Positions 19,322 through 29,434 of a stretch of 64,000 nt of DNA are shown here, piece after piece. The translations under genes and the position numbers were made by a program. The DNA is from Sneathiella glossodoripedis JCM 23214 (GTDB lineage Bacteria > Pseudomonadota > Alphaproteobacteria > Sneathiellales > Sneathiellaceae). Under the pieces are notes generated by a model, which saw only the letters and a list, made by a program, of their open reading frames with translations, did no database searches and had not been told where the DNA came from. Location: positions 1,364,001-1,428,000 of the forward strand of contig NZ_BAMS01000001.1 of NCBI RefSeq assembly GCF_000616095.1, written 5' to 3'. Within the stretch, counting starts at the first letter, position 1; each line of letters begins with the position of its first letter.

Positions 19322-19338
19322 AAGCAAAAGTCGGGCCA
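19322..19338 (-). promoter_or_regulatory. Sigma-54 promoter for fliK-flgD-flgE
   Basis: On the minus strand it reads TGGCCC-N5-TTGCT against the consensus TGGCAC-N5-TTGCW, with GG and GC exactly 10 bases apart (19337-19336 and 19325-19324). Predicted start is near 19312, giving a leader of about 45 bases to the fliK ATG. The match and context (FlbD in the window) make this convincing. Confidence 0.78.
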
Positions 19339-19443
19339 GTTTTTTGTGGTAAGAAAAATTCTTTTATTTCAATGTGTTGTGGAATTATTGGTTTCGTAAA
19401 TAGGGAGGTGTCTTTTTCCGCTGAGGCAATAAATACCGGAAGT

Positions 19444-19463
19444 AAGGAGGAAATTTCCGCCTT
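19444..19463. promoter_or_regulatory. 20-bp palindrome, candidate FlbD enhancer
   Basis: AAGGAGGAAATTTCCGCCTT is a palindrome with one mismatched pair. It lies about 106 bp upstream of the minus-strand sigma-54 site and about 81 bp upstream of the plus-strand one, the usual distance for sigma-54 enhancers. A single site could serve both promoters. I do not claim it matches the published FlbD consensus. Confidence 0.5.
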
Positions 19464-19543
19464 TCCTAATTCGACTGTGGGCAACTGAATAGGAAGCTGA
19501 GAATTGGCGATATACTTTATAATAGGAAGTGGGATTTCGCATT

Positions 19544-19559
19544 TGGCATTGTAATTGCA
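19544..19559 (+). promoter_or_regulatory. Sigma-54 promoter for flgK-flgL
   Basis: TGGCAT-N5-TTGCA, one mismatch from TGGCAC-N5-TTGCW, with GG (19545-19546) and GC (19557-19558) separated by 10 bases. The start would be near 19570, leaving a leader of about 195 bases before flgK. No other gene occupies the 487-bp gap from 19279 to 19765. Confidence 0.75.
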
Positions 19560-19765
19560 TATTCAAGGTCGAGTTTAGTTTTGGTTTTAAAGAATAGTCC
19601 TAGTCAAATGGGTCTTTTGGCGGATAAAAATTAATTAATTCAAATGCTTACGATCATATGGGTGAGCTTGCGATTAGGGTAATTTTTACCAGGAACCAAA
19701 CAGGAAACGCACCGAACCCGGTCAAAACTTCCTACAGGATCAGACCGGTTATGTGGAGATAGAAG

Positions 19766-21861
19766 ATGAGTTTAAATGCGATAATGAATTCCGGAGTTAC
19801 CGGTATGCTCGCCCATCAACAGGCGTTGAACGTTACATCGAGCAATATCGCAAATGTGCAGACTGAAGGGTATGCTCGAAAGGTTGTCGATTATAGTACA
19901 ATTGTTCTTGGTGGGCAGGGCGCCGGCGTCGATGTTGAAGATGTCCGACGAGTAACGGATGAGTTTATTCTGCGCGAGCTGCGCCTCTCCACAGCCAGCT
20001 CAGAACAGTATGCCGCCATGTCCGACATATACGGTAAGCTGCAGGCTTTGTTGGGTGATCCCGCAGCAAACACCTCGTTGACGGGTAAGATGGACAGTAT
20101 CCACACATCACTTGCGTCACTGTCTGTTGACCCAACACTTTCTGTAGCGCGCTCCACAGCTTTGACAGAAATCCAGAATTTCGGGATTGAAGCCGACCGC
20201 TTGCAAACTCAAATTCAGGCGCTGCGCAAAGAGGCTGACAATCACATTGCCAGTGAAATCGAAACAGTAAATTCTGCAATTTTGCGTATTCATGAGCTGA
20301 ACAAGGAGATTTCCTCTGCAACCATCAGCGGCAAACCTACAGGCGAGCTTGAAGATAAGCGTGATCAGGCAATGGCTGAGATCTCCGAGATTATGGATAT
20401 CAAAACCTATCCGCAGGGAAATAATTCAGTTGCAGTAATTACGAATGCGGGGCAGCAGCTTCTTGACTTTACACCGCGGCAGCTTGTGTACACACCAGCC
20501 GCGTCTGTGACCTCGGAAACGATTTTTGATCAGATTTCCATCAACGTATATGATGAGGTAACACAAACAACAGCAACAACTGGTTTGCCACTGGATCCGG
20601 AACTGACTGGTGGATCGCTTCGCGGTTGGTTGGATATGAGGAATGTTGAACTTCCCGGTCTTGCAAGTCAGATTGGAGCGCTCGCTGGTGCAACCGCGGA
20701 ACATCTGAATGCCGTTCATAATGCCAACATTGCAGTGCCGCCACCTTCGAGCCTTTCCGGGCACAACACTGGCGTCGTAGCGGGTGATGATCACGGGTTT
20801 ACGGGAGAGGCAACCTTTTACAGCTTTGATGCCAATAATGATATCGTCGCTTCTTATACTGTAGATTTTGATGCTGTTGGTACGGTTTCAATGACCGATG
20901 TTATTAATGAGGTAAATGGCGCTCTTGGTGCCGGTACCTTGCGCTTGCAAACGGGGCGCTTACGATGACAGCGCAAGGCGGTGCAAGCGGTGTGGGGATA
21001 GAGCAATCCTCAACTGATCCGGCTTTACGGGCGGGTAAAGGGTTCTCTCATTTTTTTGGGATGAATGACCTTGTTGAGGCGTCTGTTCAGACAAACTTTG
21101 ATACTGGTCTTGCTCCCGCAGATAACCACAGCTTCACAGGTACCGTTCAGATACAGAATAGAGGACCGGACGGTGAAATCCAGTCTGATTTTACAATCGA
21201 TTTTGGTGTGATTGGTGGCACTGTTCAGGATATCGTGGATGAACTCAATGCCAATCTTGGGGCTACCGCAACAGCGAGTATCACAAGTAACGGTGCAATC
21301 GAAATATCCAATGCGGCCGGCTATGAAAATTACAATCTGAACGTATCGTCTGACACCAGTGATCGTGGCGGTACGGGGCTAACATTTTCCTCAATGTTCG
21401 GAATGGGGCTTCGCTATCCGATTGATCAGAGTGCGGATTTCACAGTTCGTGAGGATATTCTTGCATCCCCGATGACTATGGCCCTTGCGCAGGTAAATGC
21501 AGCAGGTAGTCCCGCGCTTAATCTTTCTGATAACCGCGGTGCGCTGGATTTTCAGGATCTGGCAAGTGCGACTAATTCTTTTGGTACTCTTGGGGGGCTT
21601 CCTGGATCAAATGTGACTTTGACAGAGTATGCTTCACAAATTCTGGCCAAGTCTGGATTGGATGCGGCCCGCTCTGAAAGTTTGCAGGCGGATCGATCCG
21701 CTCTTGCCGGGGTTCTCAAGGATAAGTTGTTGGAAAGTTCCGGTGTGAATATGGATGAGGAACTGGCCAATTTGATTGTATATCAAAACGCATATAACGC
21801 CGCTGCACGCGTAATTACAACCGCGCGGGACATGTATGATGTTCTGCTGAATATCGCCTAG
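19766..21861 (+). CDS. flgK: Hook-filament junction protein FlgK (one frameshift near 20949)
   Basis: Junction protein HAP1. The N-terminus MSLNAIMNSGVTGMLAHQQALNVTSSNIANVQTEGYARK is classic FlgK (key part NVTSSNIANVQTEGYARK). The frame ends early at 20968. Adding one A to the run 20949-20951 turns LRLQTGRLR into LRLQNGALTMTAQGG, which is the downstream frame. The repaired protein is about 698 residues, ending NLIVYQNAYNAAARVITTARDMYDVLLNI, with a D0-helix typical of FlgK. flgL follows 23 bp later. The downstream half is not a separate gene. Confidence 0.94.
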
Positions 21862-21884
21862 AGCAAAAGATTAGGAGATAGATT

Positions 21885-22847
21885 ATGACACGGGTTTCAA
21901 CATTCCAGCAAAGTCAGACGCTTCTGATGGAAATGCTCAATAGCCAGGCCAAGGTTGAAAAAGCACAGAAGCAGGTTACGACCGGCCACGTGGCTGAGTT
22001 TTATAAGGATATTTATCAGGATACCGCTGGTTTGACCGGGGCCAAATCCTTGCTGTCCCGGCTGGAGCAGCACAAGGAAAATGACGCCATTGTTCAAGCG
22101 GAACTCTCTGCCTATGATCAGGCGCTCGCGGGAATGGAAAGTGCTGCAACAGATTTGAAAGAAGCGGTGATGGGAGCCATAAACGCATCGTCTGCTTTGG
22201 GCTTTGAGGCCGCAGTGGAAGGTGTGTTTGAGGCTGTTCTCGGGTTTATGAATAGTCAGAACACCGAAGGATACCTGTTTGCAGGCAGCAAAAAAGATAC
22301 CGCGCCCATTAACATCACGCAGTTTTCTGATCTGCTGACCGCGCTGGAGCCACCGACAGATATCTATACAAATGATACCCTCAAACGATCTGTCAAAATC
22401 GACGAGAACAGGACGATTGAAACGGGTATGCTGGCGGATGAGCTGTCATTTGACATTATGACCGCTTTGCAGCGGATTGCGCTTTGGCAAAATGGTACTA
22501 TCCCGACTACGGCTCCGGTTCCTGCAGGGCCTGCCGGGCCTATCACAACGCCGCTTCGCACAGAGGATCAGGATTTTCTCATCGCGGAAATCAGCAATCT
22601 GGAAACCCTGGTTCGCGATTTGAATGAAGCGCGCGGTCAAAATGGTCTTAATCAGCGCCTTGTCACCCAAACGGTAGAGTCTATTGATGTGCAGATAACC
22701 CAGACCAAGATCTATATCAGCAATATTGAAGACGTCGACAGTGCAGAAGCCATCGTGAATCTCAATCAGGCAAATTTTGCACTCGAAGCCTCCTACAACG
22801 TATTAAGCCAGATCAACCGGACATCTTTGCTCAATTTTCTGGGTTAG
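21885..22847 (+). CDS. flgL: Hook-filament junction protein FlgL
   Basis: 320 residues, flagellin-like HAP3. The N-terminus VSTFQQSQTLLMEMLNSQAKVEKAQKQVTTGH and the C-terminus VNLNQANFALEASYNVLSQINRTSLLNFLG form the paired D0/D1 helices. GYLFAGSKKDTAPI is a common FlgL motif. AGGAGA precedes the ATG. It is cotranscribed with flgK and bridges the junction to the flagellin filament. No flagellin gene is in the window. Confidence 0.9.
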   Translation: MTRVSTFQQSQTLLMEMLNSQAKVEKAQKQVTTGHVAEFYKDIYQDTAGLTGAKSLLSRLEQHKENDAIVQAELSAYDQALAGMESAATDLKEAVMGAINASSALGFEAAVEGVFEAVLGFMNSQNTEGYLFAGSKKDTAPINITQFSDLLTALEPPTDIYTNDTLKRSVKIDENRTIETGMLADELSFDIMTALQRIALWQNGTIPTTAPVPAGPAGPITTPLRTEDQDFLIAEISNLETLVRDLNEARGQNGLNQRLVTQTVESIDVQITQTKIYISNIEDVDSAEAIVNLNQANFALEASYNVLSQINRTSLLNFLG

Positions 22848-22925
22848 AGCTGTAAAAATGTGATTGCATGCGCATTTGGGGCACTAAAGCTTGCATCCCG
22901 TAAAAACAGGCCTATATTGCGCACC

Positions 22926-24047
22926 ATGAATTCATTAGGTTTTGATACTGCACCCGAAGATACCCGTGTTGTCGTTGCCATGTCAGGTGGCGTGGACAGT
23001 TCGGTGACGGCTGCGCTTTTAAAAGATCAGGGCTATGACGTGGTCGGGATCACGTTGCAGCTTTATGATCATGGTGTTGCCGTGCAGCGCAAAGGTGCCT
23101 GCTGCGCCGGGCAGGATATTCACGACGCCCGCCGCGTGGCGGATGCGATTGGAATTCCGCATTATGTGCTGGACTATGAAAGCCGTTTTCAGGATAGCGT
23201 CATGGAAGAATTTGCTGACAGCTACCTGCGCGGGGAAACACCGGTGCCATGCGTGCGCTGTAATCAGACCGTAAAATTTCGCGATCTTTTGGAAACGTCG
23301 CAAGACCTTGGCGCTGTTGCCCTTGCCACAGGGCATTATATCCGCCGCGAAGGAGGCGTGAGCGGCGCGCGGCTGTATCGCGGCGCCAACGCCATCAAGG
23401 ATCAAAGTTACTTCCTGTTTGCCACTACACAGGAACAGGCTGATTATCTGCGTTTTCCGCTCGGTGGTCTGACAAAGGATGAAACCCGCGCACTGGCAGA
23501 TAAATATAATCTGGCGGTTGCGGCGAAGCCAGAAAGTCAGGATATCTGTTTCGTGCCCAACGGCAACTATGCCAGCGTTATCGAACGTATTCGGCCCGGT
23601 GCAGGGCGCAAAGGGGATATCGTTGATCTGTCAGGTAAAGTGCTGGGCGAGCATAATGGCATTATCAATTATACAATTGGCCAACGCCGCGGCTTGGGGA
23701 TCGCGGTTGGGGATCCGCTCTATGTTGTTCGTCTTGATCCGGAAGGAAACCGGGTTGTCGTAGGTCCGCGCGAAGCGTTGCTTGTCTCAAAGCTTTCATT
23801 AAGGGAAATGAACTGGATTGGCGATAGTCCCCTTGATGACGCAGGAACAGATGTGATGATCAAGGTTCGCTCGACCCAGGATCCGTTCCCGGCCACGGTA
23901 TATGGAGCTGCAAATGGCTGGGCAGAGGTGCACCTGCCAGAGCCGGAGGCGGGCGTGTCGGCCGGTCAGGCTTGTGTTATGTATGATGGGGACAGGTTGC
24001 TCGGTGGTGGCTGGATTGCCGGCACCGAGGCTCCTCTCACCCTTTAA
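22926..24047 (+). CDS. mnmA: tRNA-specific 2-thiouridylase MnmA
   Basis: Inserts sulfur at U34 of Lys, Glu and Gln tRNAs. From ATG 22926 the protein has 373 residues. PP-loop AMSGGVDSS (18-26); catalytic pair Cys112 in [10 protein letters not shown] and Cys208 in [23 protein letters not shown]; and the beta-barrel C-terminus. An in-frame GTG at 22858 would add 22 unlikely residues ([11 protein letters not shown]), so I use the ATG that puts the PP-loop near residue 20. It ends against the DUF3095 gene with a 4-bp overlap of stop regions. Confidence 0.95.
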   Translation: MNSLGFDTAPEDTRVVVAMSGGVDSSVTAALLKDQGYDVVGITLQLYDHGVAVQRKGACCAGQDIHDARRVADAIGIPHYVLDYESRFQDSVMEEFADSYLRGETPVPCVRCNQTVKFRDLLETSQDLGAVALATGHYIRREGGVSGARLYRGANAIKDQSYFLFATTQEQADYLRFPLGGLTKDETRALADKYNLAVAAKPESQDICFVPNGNYASVIERIRPGAGRKGDIVDLSGKVLGEHNGIINYTIGQRRGLGIAVGDPLYVVRLDPEGNRVVVGPREALLVSKLSLREMNWIGDSPLDDAGTDVMIKVRSTQDPFPATVYGAANGWAEVHLPEPEAGVSAGQACVMYDGDRLLGGGWIAGTEAPLTL

Positions 24048-25239
24048 ATCGGATCAGATGTCAGAGCGGCAAGTTGTCGTTTCATCCCGGTGGCAGCAAA
24101 GGCAAAGCCTCCGTCGCCACCATCGACAAAATGCACATGCGCTCCCTCTGCCATGTTAAAGACCAGACATGTCATGAGAGCATTATCGGAAGACTGCAGC
24201 CCATAGGCGATTTTTTTCTGTTCATGGAACGCGTTCAGGCATTCTTCAATGGCGGTAATCTGGTCGGGGCGACAGTCAAGGACAAGCCGGATCATATCAT
24301 CAAAGCGTTGAAAGTCGGTATTTGCAATCAGCTCATCGCGGTAAATGGCTCCATCATAGCTGCCCGCTTTCTTGCCTGACTTTTCAAGATACATCTGTAC
24401 AGCCGTCTGCCAGCCAATCCGGTACAGCGCGCCCAACAAACCGCGTCCGGCGGCTGTCAGTTTCGCTTCGATCCAGGCGGCTCTCGGTGGCCAGCGTAGT
24501 CGCAGATTTTGCCGGCTGGTGGGGCGGTAATCCTCAGCTTTTGATCCTAAAATTGTGGTCAGCTTTTTCAGGACCTCATCATAAATTTGTGTCTTTTCAT
24601 CCTTACTGCCAAATGGCGCGGTAACCAGCAGACTGATGATCTTACCATTTCGACTGCTTAAAGGCTCCCAGCGGCAGGACAATCCCTCCAGATCGGGTTG
24701 ACCCTCCAGTTTCGCATCCATGGGGATGAGATAATCGCCTCCCTCGGTCTCCGATTTGAGCAATCGATCCGCTTCCGACAGGCCGCCCCCGGAAAACATG
24801 GCAAGGGACAGCCCGGCGCTCATCCGGTATTTCAGCAACGTAACATCCAGTCCGCGGGCTCGTAAATCCTTCACGGGAATTAACCCGATCCGCAGGTCGA
24901 GCGACATCTGCTCTCGGGCCACATGGCGCACCTTGATCAGTGCCGCCCGCGCGGCATCGGCCAGTTGTGGCGGAATGGCAAGTGTCGCGCCGTCCCCGCC
25001 AAATACGTAAGGCACATCAATTTCATCCGCGATATTCAATATCCCCATGATGCAGGCAGCGCCCACCATATTGACGGTTTTGTAGCGGCCCTGTTCAATT
25101 GCACGGGTGGATCCCTGGATATCGCTCAGCACCAGCAGCCAGTCATCGGGCAGGGGGGTGTAAAGTGAACTGTCGGTCACTTTGGTAAAATCACGAACCG
25201 AGCAAGGGCCGTAAAAAAATCTGTGCTGCTGTCGGTCAT
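24044..25239 (-). CDS. DUF3095 family protein (frameshift near 25200)
   Basis: Member of DUF3095, cyclase-homology-like proteins of unknown function. The family signature is plain: [55 protein letters not shown], and a C-terminal [12 protein letters not shown]. The uninterrupted frame starts upstream with an implausible leader (MRISLLIVFFEMFDHH). From ATG 25239 the neighbouring frame gives [13 protein letters not shown]. Adding one base near 25200 joins this to [10 protein letters not shown], a typical family start. I therefore infer a single-base loss. Repaired length is about 398 residues. Nucleotide binding is suggested by the fold only. Confidence 0.8.
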
Positions 25240-25372
25240 GGCAGGCTCGAGAGTTTGGCGCAAGGGCATTTGAAGCATGGTGATCGAACATTTCAAAAAA
25301 GACAATTAATAAGCTTATACGCAAGAATTTCGCGATTGGATGAACGCAGACCTTTTTTTCTCAATAACCTGC

Positions 25373-25401
25373 TTGACAGTCTCTTCAAAAGCTCCTAAAT
25401 A
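25373..25401 (+). promoter_or_regulatory. Probable promoter of tRNA-Met
   Basis: TTGACA at 25373-25378, a 17-base spacer, and TAAATA at 25396-25401. The -35 is perfect and the -10 moderate. It lies 40 bp upstream of the tRNA. Confidence 0.55.
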
Positions 25402-25441
25402 GCGACCTCCAGACGGCCTGATCCACGGCCGTTTTTCGTGT

Positions 25442-25518
25442 GGCGGAGTAGCTCAGCTGGTTAGAGCAGCGGAATCATAATCCGCGTGTCGGGGGTTCAA
25501 GTCCCTCCTCCGCTACCA
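25442..25518 (+). tRNA. tRNA-Met (anticodon CAT)
   Basis: 77 bases with encoded CCA. Acceptor stem GGCGGAG with CTCCGCT, D-arm GCTC...GAGC, anticodon stem GCGGA/TCCGC with loop ATCATAA (CAT), and T-arm GGGGG TTCAAGT CCCTC. This looks like the elongator methionine tRNA; the initiator would lack the first acceptor pair and have three G-C pairs in the anticodon stem. A lysidine-modified Ile tRNA is a less likely alternative. Confidence 0.95.
25478..25502 (+). repeat. 25-bp repeat within tRNA-Met, possible attachment site copy 1
   Basis: Exact copy of 31474-31498. It runs from the anticodon loop (TAATCCGCG) to the T-loop (GGTTCAAGT). Such tRNA segments are common targets of tyrosine recombinases. 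Here it is part of an intact tRNA. Confidence 0.7.
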
Positions 25519-25739
25519 ACTATCTTCTTGATATAATCATGTGTTTTTACGTGGCAAACGCGCAACACCTATTAAGATTTGTTGTGCCCATCTATCTGAG
25601 TTTTTCAGTTGCAGATTTCCGTGAGCTTTGTTGCGGTTTTTTTCGGAATACTGGTCTATCAACAAATCTGTATATACATGCTTTTTCCTGCTGCCAATAC
25701 ATAAACTACAGTTAAATTATGTAAATCTTAATTGTGGTT

Positions 25740-25789
25740 GATTTTCATTTTTATTTCGATTAATGTTCAATTAATACAAAATGAAAATC
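25740..25789. promoter_or_regulatory. Inverted repeat upstream of ABC importer operon
   Basis: 12-bp arms GATTTTCATTTT (25740-25751) and AAAATGAAAATC (25778-25789) pair perfectly across 26 bases. The spacer contains ATTAAT twice around GTTCA. It ends 45 bp before the start of the binding-protein gene, so it could be an operator or leader structure. Apart from it, the A/T-rich gap 25519-25834 shows nothing gene-like. Confidence 0.4.
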
Positions 25790-25834
25790 TAAATTATAAT
25801 AATAATGTGCGTATACTGGGGTAGGGGAAATAAA

Positions 25835-26908
25835 ATGAAAAAAATCCTAACTTTGCTTAATGTTGCTGCGATCTCTGCGGTGTTGACCTTGAACGGGACT
25901 GGGCAAGTTTCATTCGCGAAAGACTTGTTGGAAAAGGGCCTGTTGGATCCCACTACAACAGAGATGACCAAGGCTGGTGCTCATAAAAAATCTGGACCTT
26001 GGACCATTGGGATGTCATTTCCCGGTCTTGGAAATACATGGATTGTGCAAATGGTGCATGAAACTAAATACACAGCAGCACTAAATCCCAAAATAAAGGA
26101 TTTTATTTTCACTGAGGCTGGTTGGCAGCCAGCAAAGCAAGTGGCTGATATTGAAGATTTGATCGCTCGGAAAGTCGATGCGCTCATCGTAACGCCTATG
26201 GCACCGCCTACCGTGAAAAAACAGGTTGAGGCAGCCGTCGCTGCAGGCATTCCTGTAATTACCTATGGTTCAACTGACGGACTACTTCCGTCCACAGTAG
26301 AAATTAATCTCGGTGGTAAGAAGTTTGGCAAAGCCGGAGGGTTGTGGCTGAAAGAAAAGCTGAATGGCAAAGGGACTATATGGGTGTTTCGTGGTATTGC
26401 GGGCGTAACTGAAGAAACGCTTCGTTATGAAGGGCTGCTCGAAGGGTTGGAAGGCTCAGATATTGTTATCGGTGCTGAAGTTTTTGGTGATTGGAATTAT
26501 ACTAAAGGAAAACAGCTTTGTGAAAACCTGGTGCTTTCGGGGCAACCTGTGGACGCAATCTGGTTCTCCGGTGCTGACATGACTAGGGCTTGTATCGATG
26601 TTTTTAACGATACTGGTAAACCGCTCGTGCCTATGACAGGAGAAGGAAATAACGGGTTCTTGCGGATCTGGACTGAAAACCAGTTGGACAGTGTTGCACC
26701 AATTTATACACCTGGAATCGGTCCTGCTCTGGTTCGGGCAACGGTTGCTTTGCTGGAAGGGGAGCAGCTTTATAAATCCTACTATTCTGACCCAGCTGCT
26801 ATTTCCAACGCGACACGCGACAAATTCTACCGCAAAGATCTGAATGATGCCTTTTGGGTAACCTCCACGCTTCCGGAAGACGAAATCCAAAAAATGTTCA
26901 AGAAATAA
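25835..26908 (+). CDS. Sugar-type ABC transporter periplasmic binding protein
   Basis: 357 residues from ATG 25835, which has AGGGGA upstream; a longer start at 25805 adds ten unlikely residues. Signal peptide MKKILTLLNVAAISAVLTLNG, probably cleaved near SFAKD. Two-lobe type I binding fold of the ribose/xylose class: WTIGMSFPGLGNTWIVQM, IEDLIARKVDALIVTPM, IPVITYGSTDG, GKGTIWVFRGIAG and PVDAIWFSGADM. It delivers ligand to the permeases encoded next. The ligand is unknown; the WVFRGIAGVT pocket differs from well-known ribose or xylose proteins. Confidence 0.85.
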   Translation: MKKILTLLNVAAISAVLTLNGTGQVSFAKDLLEKGLLDPTTTEMTKAGAHKKSGPWTIGMSFPGLGNTWIVQMVHETKYTAALNPKIKDFIFTEAGWQPAKQVADIEDLIARKVDALIVTPMAPPTVKKQVEAAVAAGIPVITYGSTDGLLPSTVEINLGGKKFGKAGGLWLKEKLNGKGTIWVFRGIAGVTEETLRYEGLLEGLEGSDIVIGAEVFGDWNYTKGKQLCENLVLSGQPVDAIWFSGADMTRACIDVFNDTGKPLVPMTGEGNNGFLRIWTENQLDSVAPIYTPGIGPALVRATVALLEGEQLYKSYYSDPAAISNATRDKFYRKDLNDAFWVTSTLPEDEIQKMFKK

Positions 26909-26927
26909 GATCAACTGGAGAATTCAT

Positions 26928-28502
26928 ATGTTGGTCTTGGAAACGGGAGCCGATCCTTCAATGGAAGGGCCGGTTCCTGCCGTTGAATTTGTGGAAATTA
27001 CGAAGCGATTTGGCTCCACAATGGCTCTTGATACTGTTTCGATCAAAGGCTGGGCCGGTAGCGTTCACGCCATAACAGGAGAGAACGGAGCGGGAAAGTC
27101 GACTTTGATGAACCTGCTCGCAGGAGTGCATCAGCCAGATGCGGGATGCATTTCGATAAACGGTACCCCGTTGAAACTGGAAAATCCGAAAGCTGCAAGA
27201 ATAGCTGGCATATCCACTATTTTTCAGGAGCTGACCTTGCTGCCCAACCTCACAGTTGCAGAGAATATGTTTCTGGGACGAGAGCCGCTGAAAACGGCTG
27301 TCGTTGACCGGGTAAAAATGCGAGAACTCGCTGAAGAAGCTCTAGCGCGTCTGGGCAGTCAAATATCGGTTGATGCTTTTTGTGGTGATCTCTCCGTAGG
27401 AGAGCAGCAAATGGTAGAAATCGCTAAAGGAATTACAGCCGATGCGCAGATTTTCATCTTGGATGAGCCCACTGCGGCTCTTAATACGCCTGAAGTGGAA
27501 AAGCTGGCTGAACTTATCTCAAGAATGAAGTCCGAGGGTAAACTAATTTTTTATATTAGTCATCGCCTCGATGAAATCTTTAGGTTCTGCGACGAAGTTT
27601 CCGTATTGAAAGATGGCAAGTATGTCGCGACTTCACGAGTGTCTGAAATTGATCGCGATCAGCTTGTCTCGCTAATGGTAGGACGCGAACTGGGAGAGCT
27701 CTTCCCTGTTCGATCCACATCTCGGGATCAAGCCAAGGCTTTGCTGAATATTTCTGCTATAGCTATTTCCGATAACACACCTGAAGTTTCTTTTAGTCTT
27801 TCCAGAGGTGAAATTCTGGGGCTTGGTGGGCTTGAAGGACAAGGCCAGCGATCAATAATTCGTTCCATTGCCGGTATTGAGGCCTTTTCAAAAGGTGAGA
27901 TAAGGAAAACAAGCCGCGAGACAGATATTGCTGTCCCTATAACTCCAACGATAGTTGAGGTTGCTAAGGCAGGCATCGGTTTCGTACCAGAGGATAGAAA
28001 AACCGAGGGGCTGTATCTAACGCTTAGTATTGCCAAGAATATGGCGTTGGGCATGTTGCGGGAGCTTTCCGTTTGGCGACGTGCACGTGTTCGGTCTGAT
28101 CATATTGAAACCCTTCTCCATAAGATGAGGGTTGTTGCTGCCAGTGCAAACCAGGAAGTAGGGGCGCTGTCGGGTGGTAATCAGCAAAAAATAATGATTG
28201 GGCGCTGGCTGGCGTCAAATGTAGATGTTTTACTTATTGAAGAACCGACGCGCGGCGTTGATGTGGGTGCAAAAGTAGAAATTTATAATCTATTGAGAGA
28301 ATTTGCAGATGCTGGTGGCGCTGTACTGATTACCTCAAGTGAGTTGACCGAGCTTCTGGGTCTTTGTGACCGTATTCTTGTGGTTAGGGGCGGGGCCTTA
28401 GTCGCTGAATTTGAGGGTACAGAAGCCACCGAGGAAGAAATTTTGCATGCTGCTCTGTCCAGCACAGCAGAAAACTATAATAAAAAAGAGGAAGTGGCGT
28501 GA
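26928..28502 (+). CDS. Sugar ABC transporter ATP-binding protein, two-domain RbsA/MglA type
   Basis: 524 residues holding two fused nucleotide-binding domains. Domain 1 (about 15-250): Walker A GENGAGKST, signature LSVGEQQMVEIAKG, Walker B FILDEPTAAL. Domain 2 (about 265-510): degenerate P-loop GLEGQGQRS, signature LSGGNQQKIMIGRWL, and LLIEEPTRGVDVGAK. This is standard for sugar importers of the CUT2 class. GGAG precedes ATG 26928. The stop overlaps the next gene by 4 bp (GTGA). Confidence 0.92.
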   Translation: MLVLETGADPSMEGPVPAVEFVEITKRFGSTMALDTVSIKGWAGSVHAITGENGAGKSTLMNLLAGVHQPDAGCISINGTPLKLENPKAARIAGISTIFQELTLLPNLTVAENMFLGREPLKTAVVDRVKMRELAEEALARLGSQISVDAFCGDLSVGEQQMVEIAKGITADAQIFILDEPTAALNTPEVEKLAELISRMKSEGKLIFYISHRLDEIFRFCDEVSVLKDGKYVATSRVSEIDRDQLVSLMVGRELGELFPVRSTSRDQAKALLNISAIAISDNTPEVSFSLSRGEILGLGGLEGQGQRSIIRSIAGIEAFSKGEIRKTSRETDIAVPITPTIVEVAKAGIGFVPEDRKTEGLYLTLSIAKNMALGMLRELSVWRRARVRSDHIETLLHKMRVVAASANQEVGALSGGNQQKIMIGRWLASNVDVLLIEEPTRGVDVGAKVEIYNLLREFADAGGAVLITSSELTELLGLCDRILVVRGGALVAEFEGTEATEEEILHAALSSTAENYNKKEEVA

Positions 28503-29434
28503 GTTCGATTGGTTTATTACATAGTCCCGGGCGAAGTGGATTAAGTCTAGTAGCCCTGGGGCTTCCTGTTTTGCTGTTTGTGATTATTAGTCTGATCTCA
28601 CCTTCTTTTCTGAGCGTTCAGAACCTTTCCAATGTTAACGCGCAGATCACGGCATTATTGATTATTGCTTTGGGACAGATGATTGTCGCTATCTCTGGCG
28701 GTATAGATCTATCCGTCGGATCTGTACTTAGTCTGACAAGCACACTTCTGGTCTCTGTGGATCCCACACTGTCAATACCGACCGTATTACTGGTTGGCGT
28801 TTGCGTTGGTCTTGTGAATGGGGTTGGTGTTGCGATATTTACAGTCCATCCGCTGGTTATGACCCTCGCCAGTATGACGTTCTTGCAGGGGCTTGCGCTC
28901 CTTATTCTTCCTGTTCCCGGAGGATCTATCCCCGGTTTTCTTGAGGCCCTTGTAGATTTTTCTTTTCTGGGGCTTCCCGCCGCCTTCTATTGGTGCTTGA
29001 CGTTTGTTCTGCTAGCGGCATTTTTGTTACGGGCAACGAAGTTTGGAATGCGGCTTTTTGCTGTTGGTGCAAATGCACAAAACGCGGCCCGAAATGGTGT
29101 TAATGTTACCTTTTACAAGATCTTAAGCTATGTTTTGTGTTCTACGTCGGCGGTAATGGCAGGTATGTATCTCTCGGCCCGGGTGGCTTCTGCGGATGCG
29201 ACAATGGGGGCTTCTTTTGCCCTTGAATCTGTTACGGCAGTGGCTTTGGGGGGCGTACAACTGGCAGGGGGAGTTGGCAGCGTTCCCGGAGTTATCGCAG
29301 GAACCATAACGTTGGGTTTGATGACAAATGGAATGAACCTGATTGGTGTCTCTCCTTTCGTTCGAGCATCGGCAACGGGTGTGCTATTACTGATTGCAAT
29401 CAGTCTACAGCCTAGAAAGGCGATTGGAGCATGA
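28499..29434 (+). CDS. Sugar ABC transporter permease 1 (RbsC type)
   Basis: 311 residues, GTG start overlapping the ATPase stop by 4 bp. Eight to ten hydrophobic helices; the CUT2 permease motif ALGQMIVAISGGIDLSVGSVLSL is near 60-80, and GGVQLAGGVGSVPGVIAGT near 260. Paired with a second permease gene, so the pore is a heterodimer, unlike the RbsC homodimer. Confidence 0.9.
   Translation: MSSIGLLHSPGRSGLSLVALGLPVLLFVIISLISPSFLSVQNLSNVNAQITALLIIALGQMIVAISGGIDLSVGSVLSLTSTLLVSVDPTLSIPTVLLVGVCVGLVNGVGVAIFTVHPLVMTLASMTFLQGLALLILPVPGGSIPGFLEALVDFSFLGLPAAFYWCLTFVLLAAFLLRATKFGMRLFAVGANAQNAARNGVNVTFYKILSYVLCSTSAVMAGMYLSARVASADATMGASFALESVTAVALGGVQLAGGVGSVPGVIAGTITLGLMTNGMNLIGVSPFVRASATGVLLLIAISLQPRKAIGA

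Noticed and set aside
20965-21861. Second half of flgK as a separate gene
   Set aside because: It begins in mid-domain, has no ribosome site and continues the FlgK fold after a one-base repair.
25240-25324. Upstream leader of the DUF3095 gene from 25324
   Set aside because: The leader MRISLLIVFFEMFDHH is unlike the family; the other frame from ATG 25239 gives a normal start after one added base.
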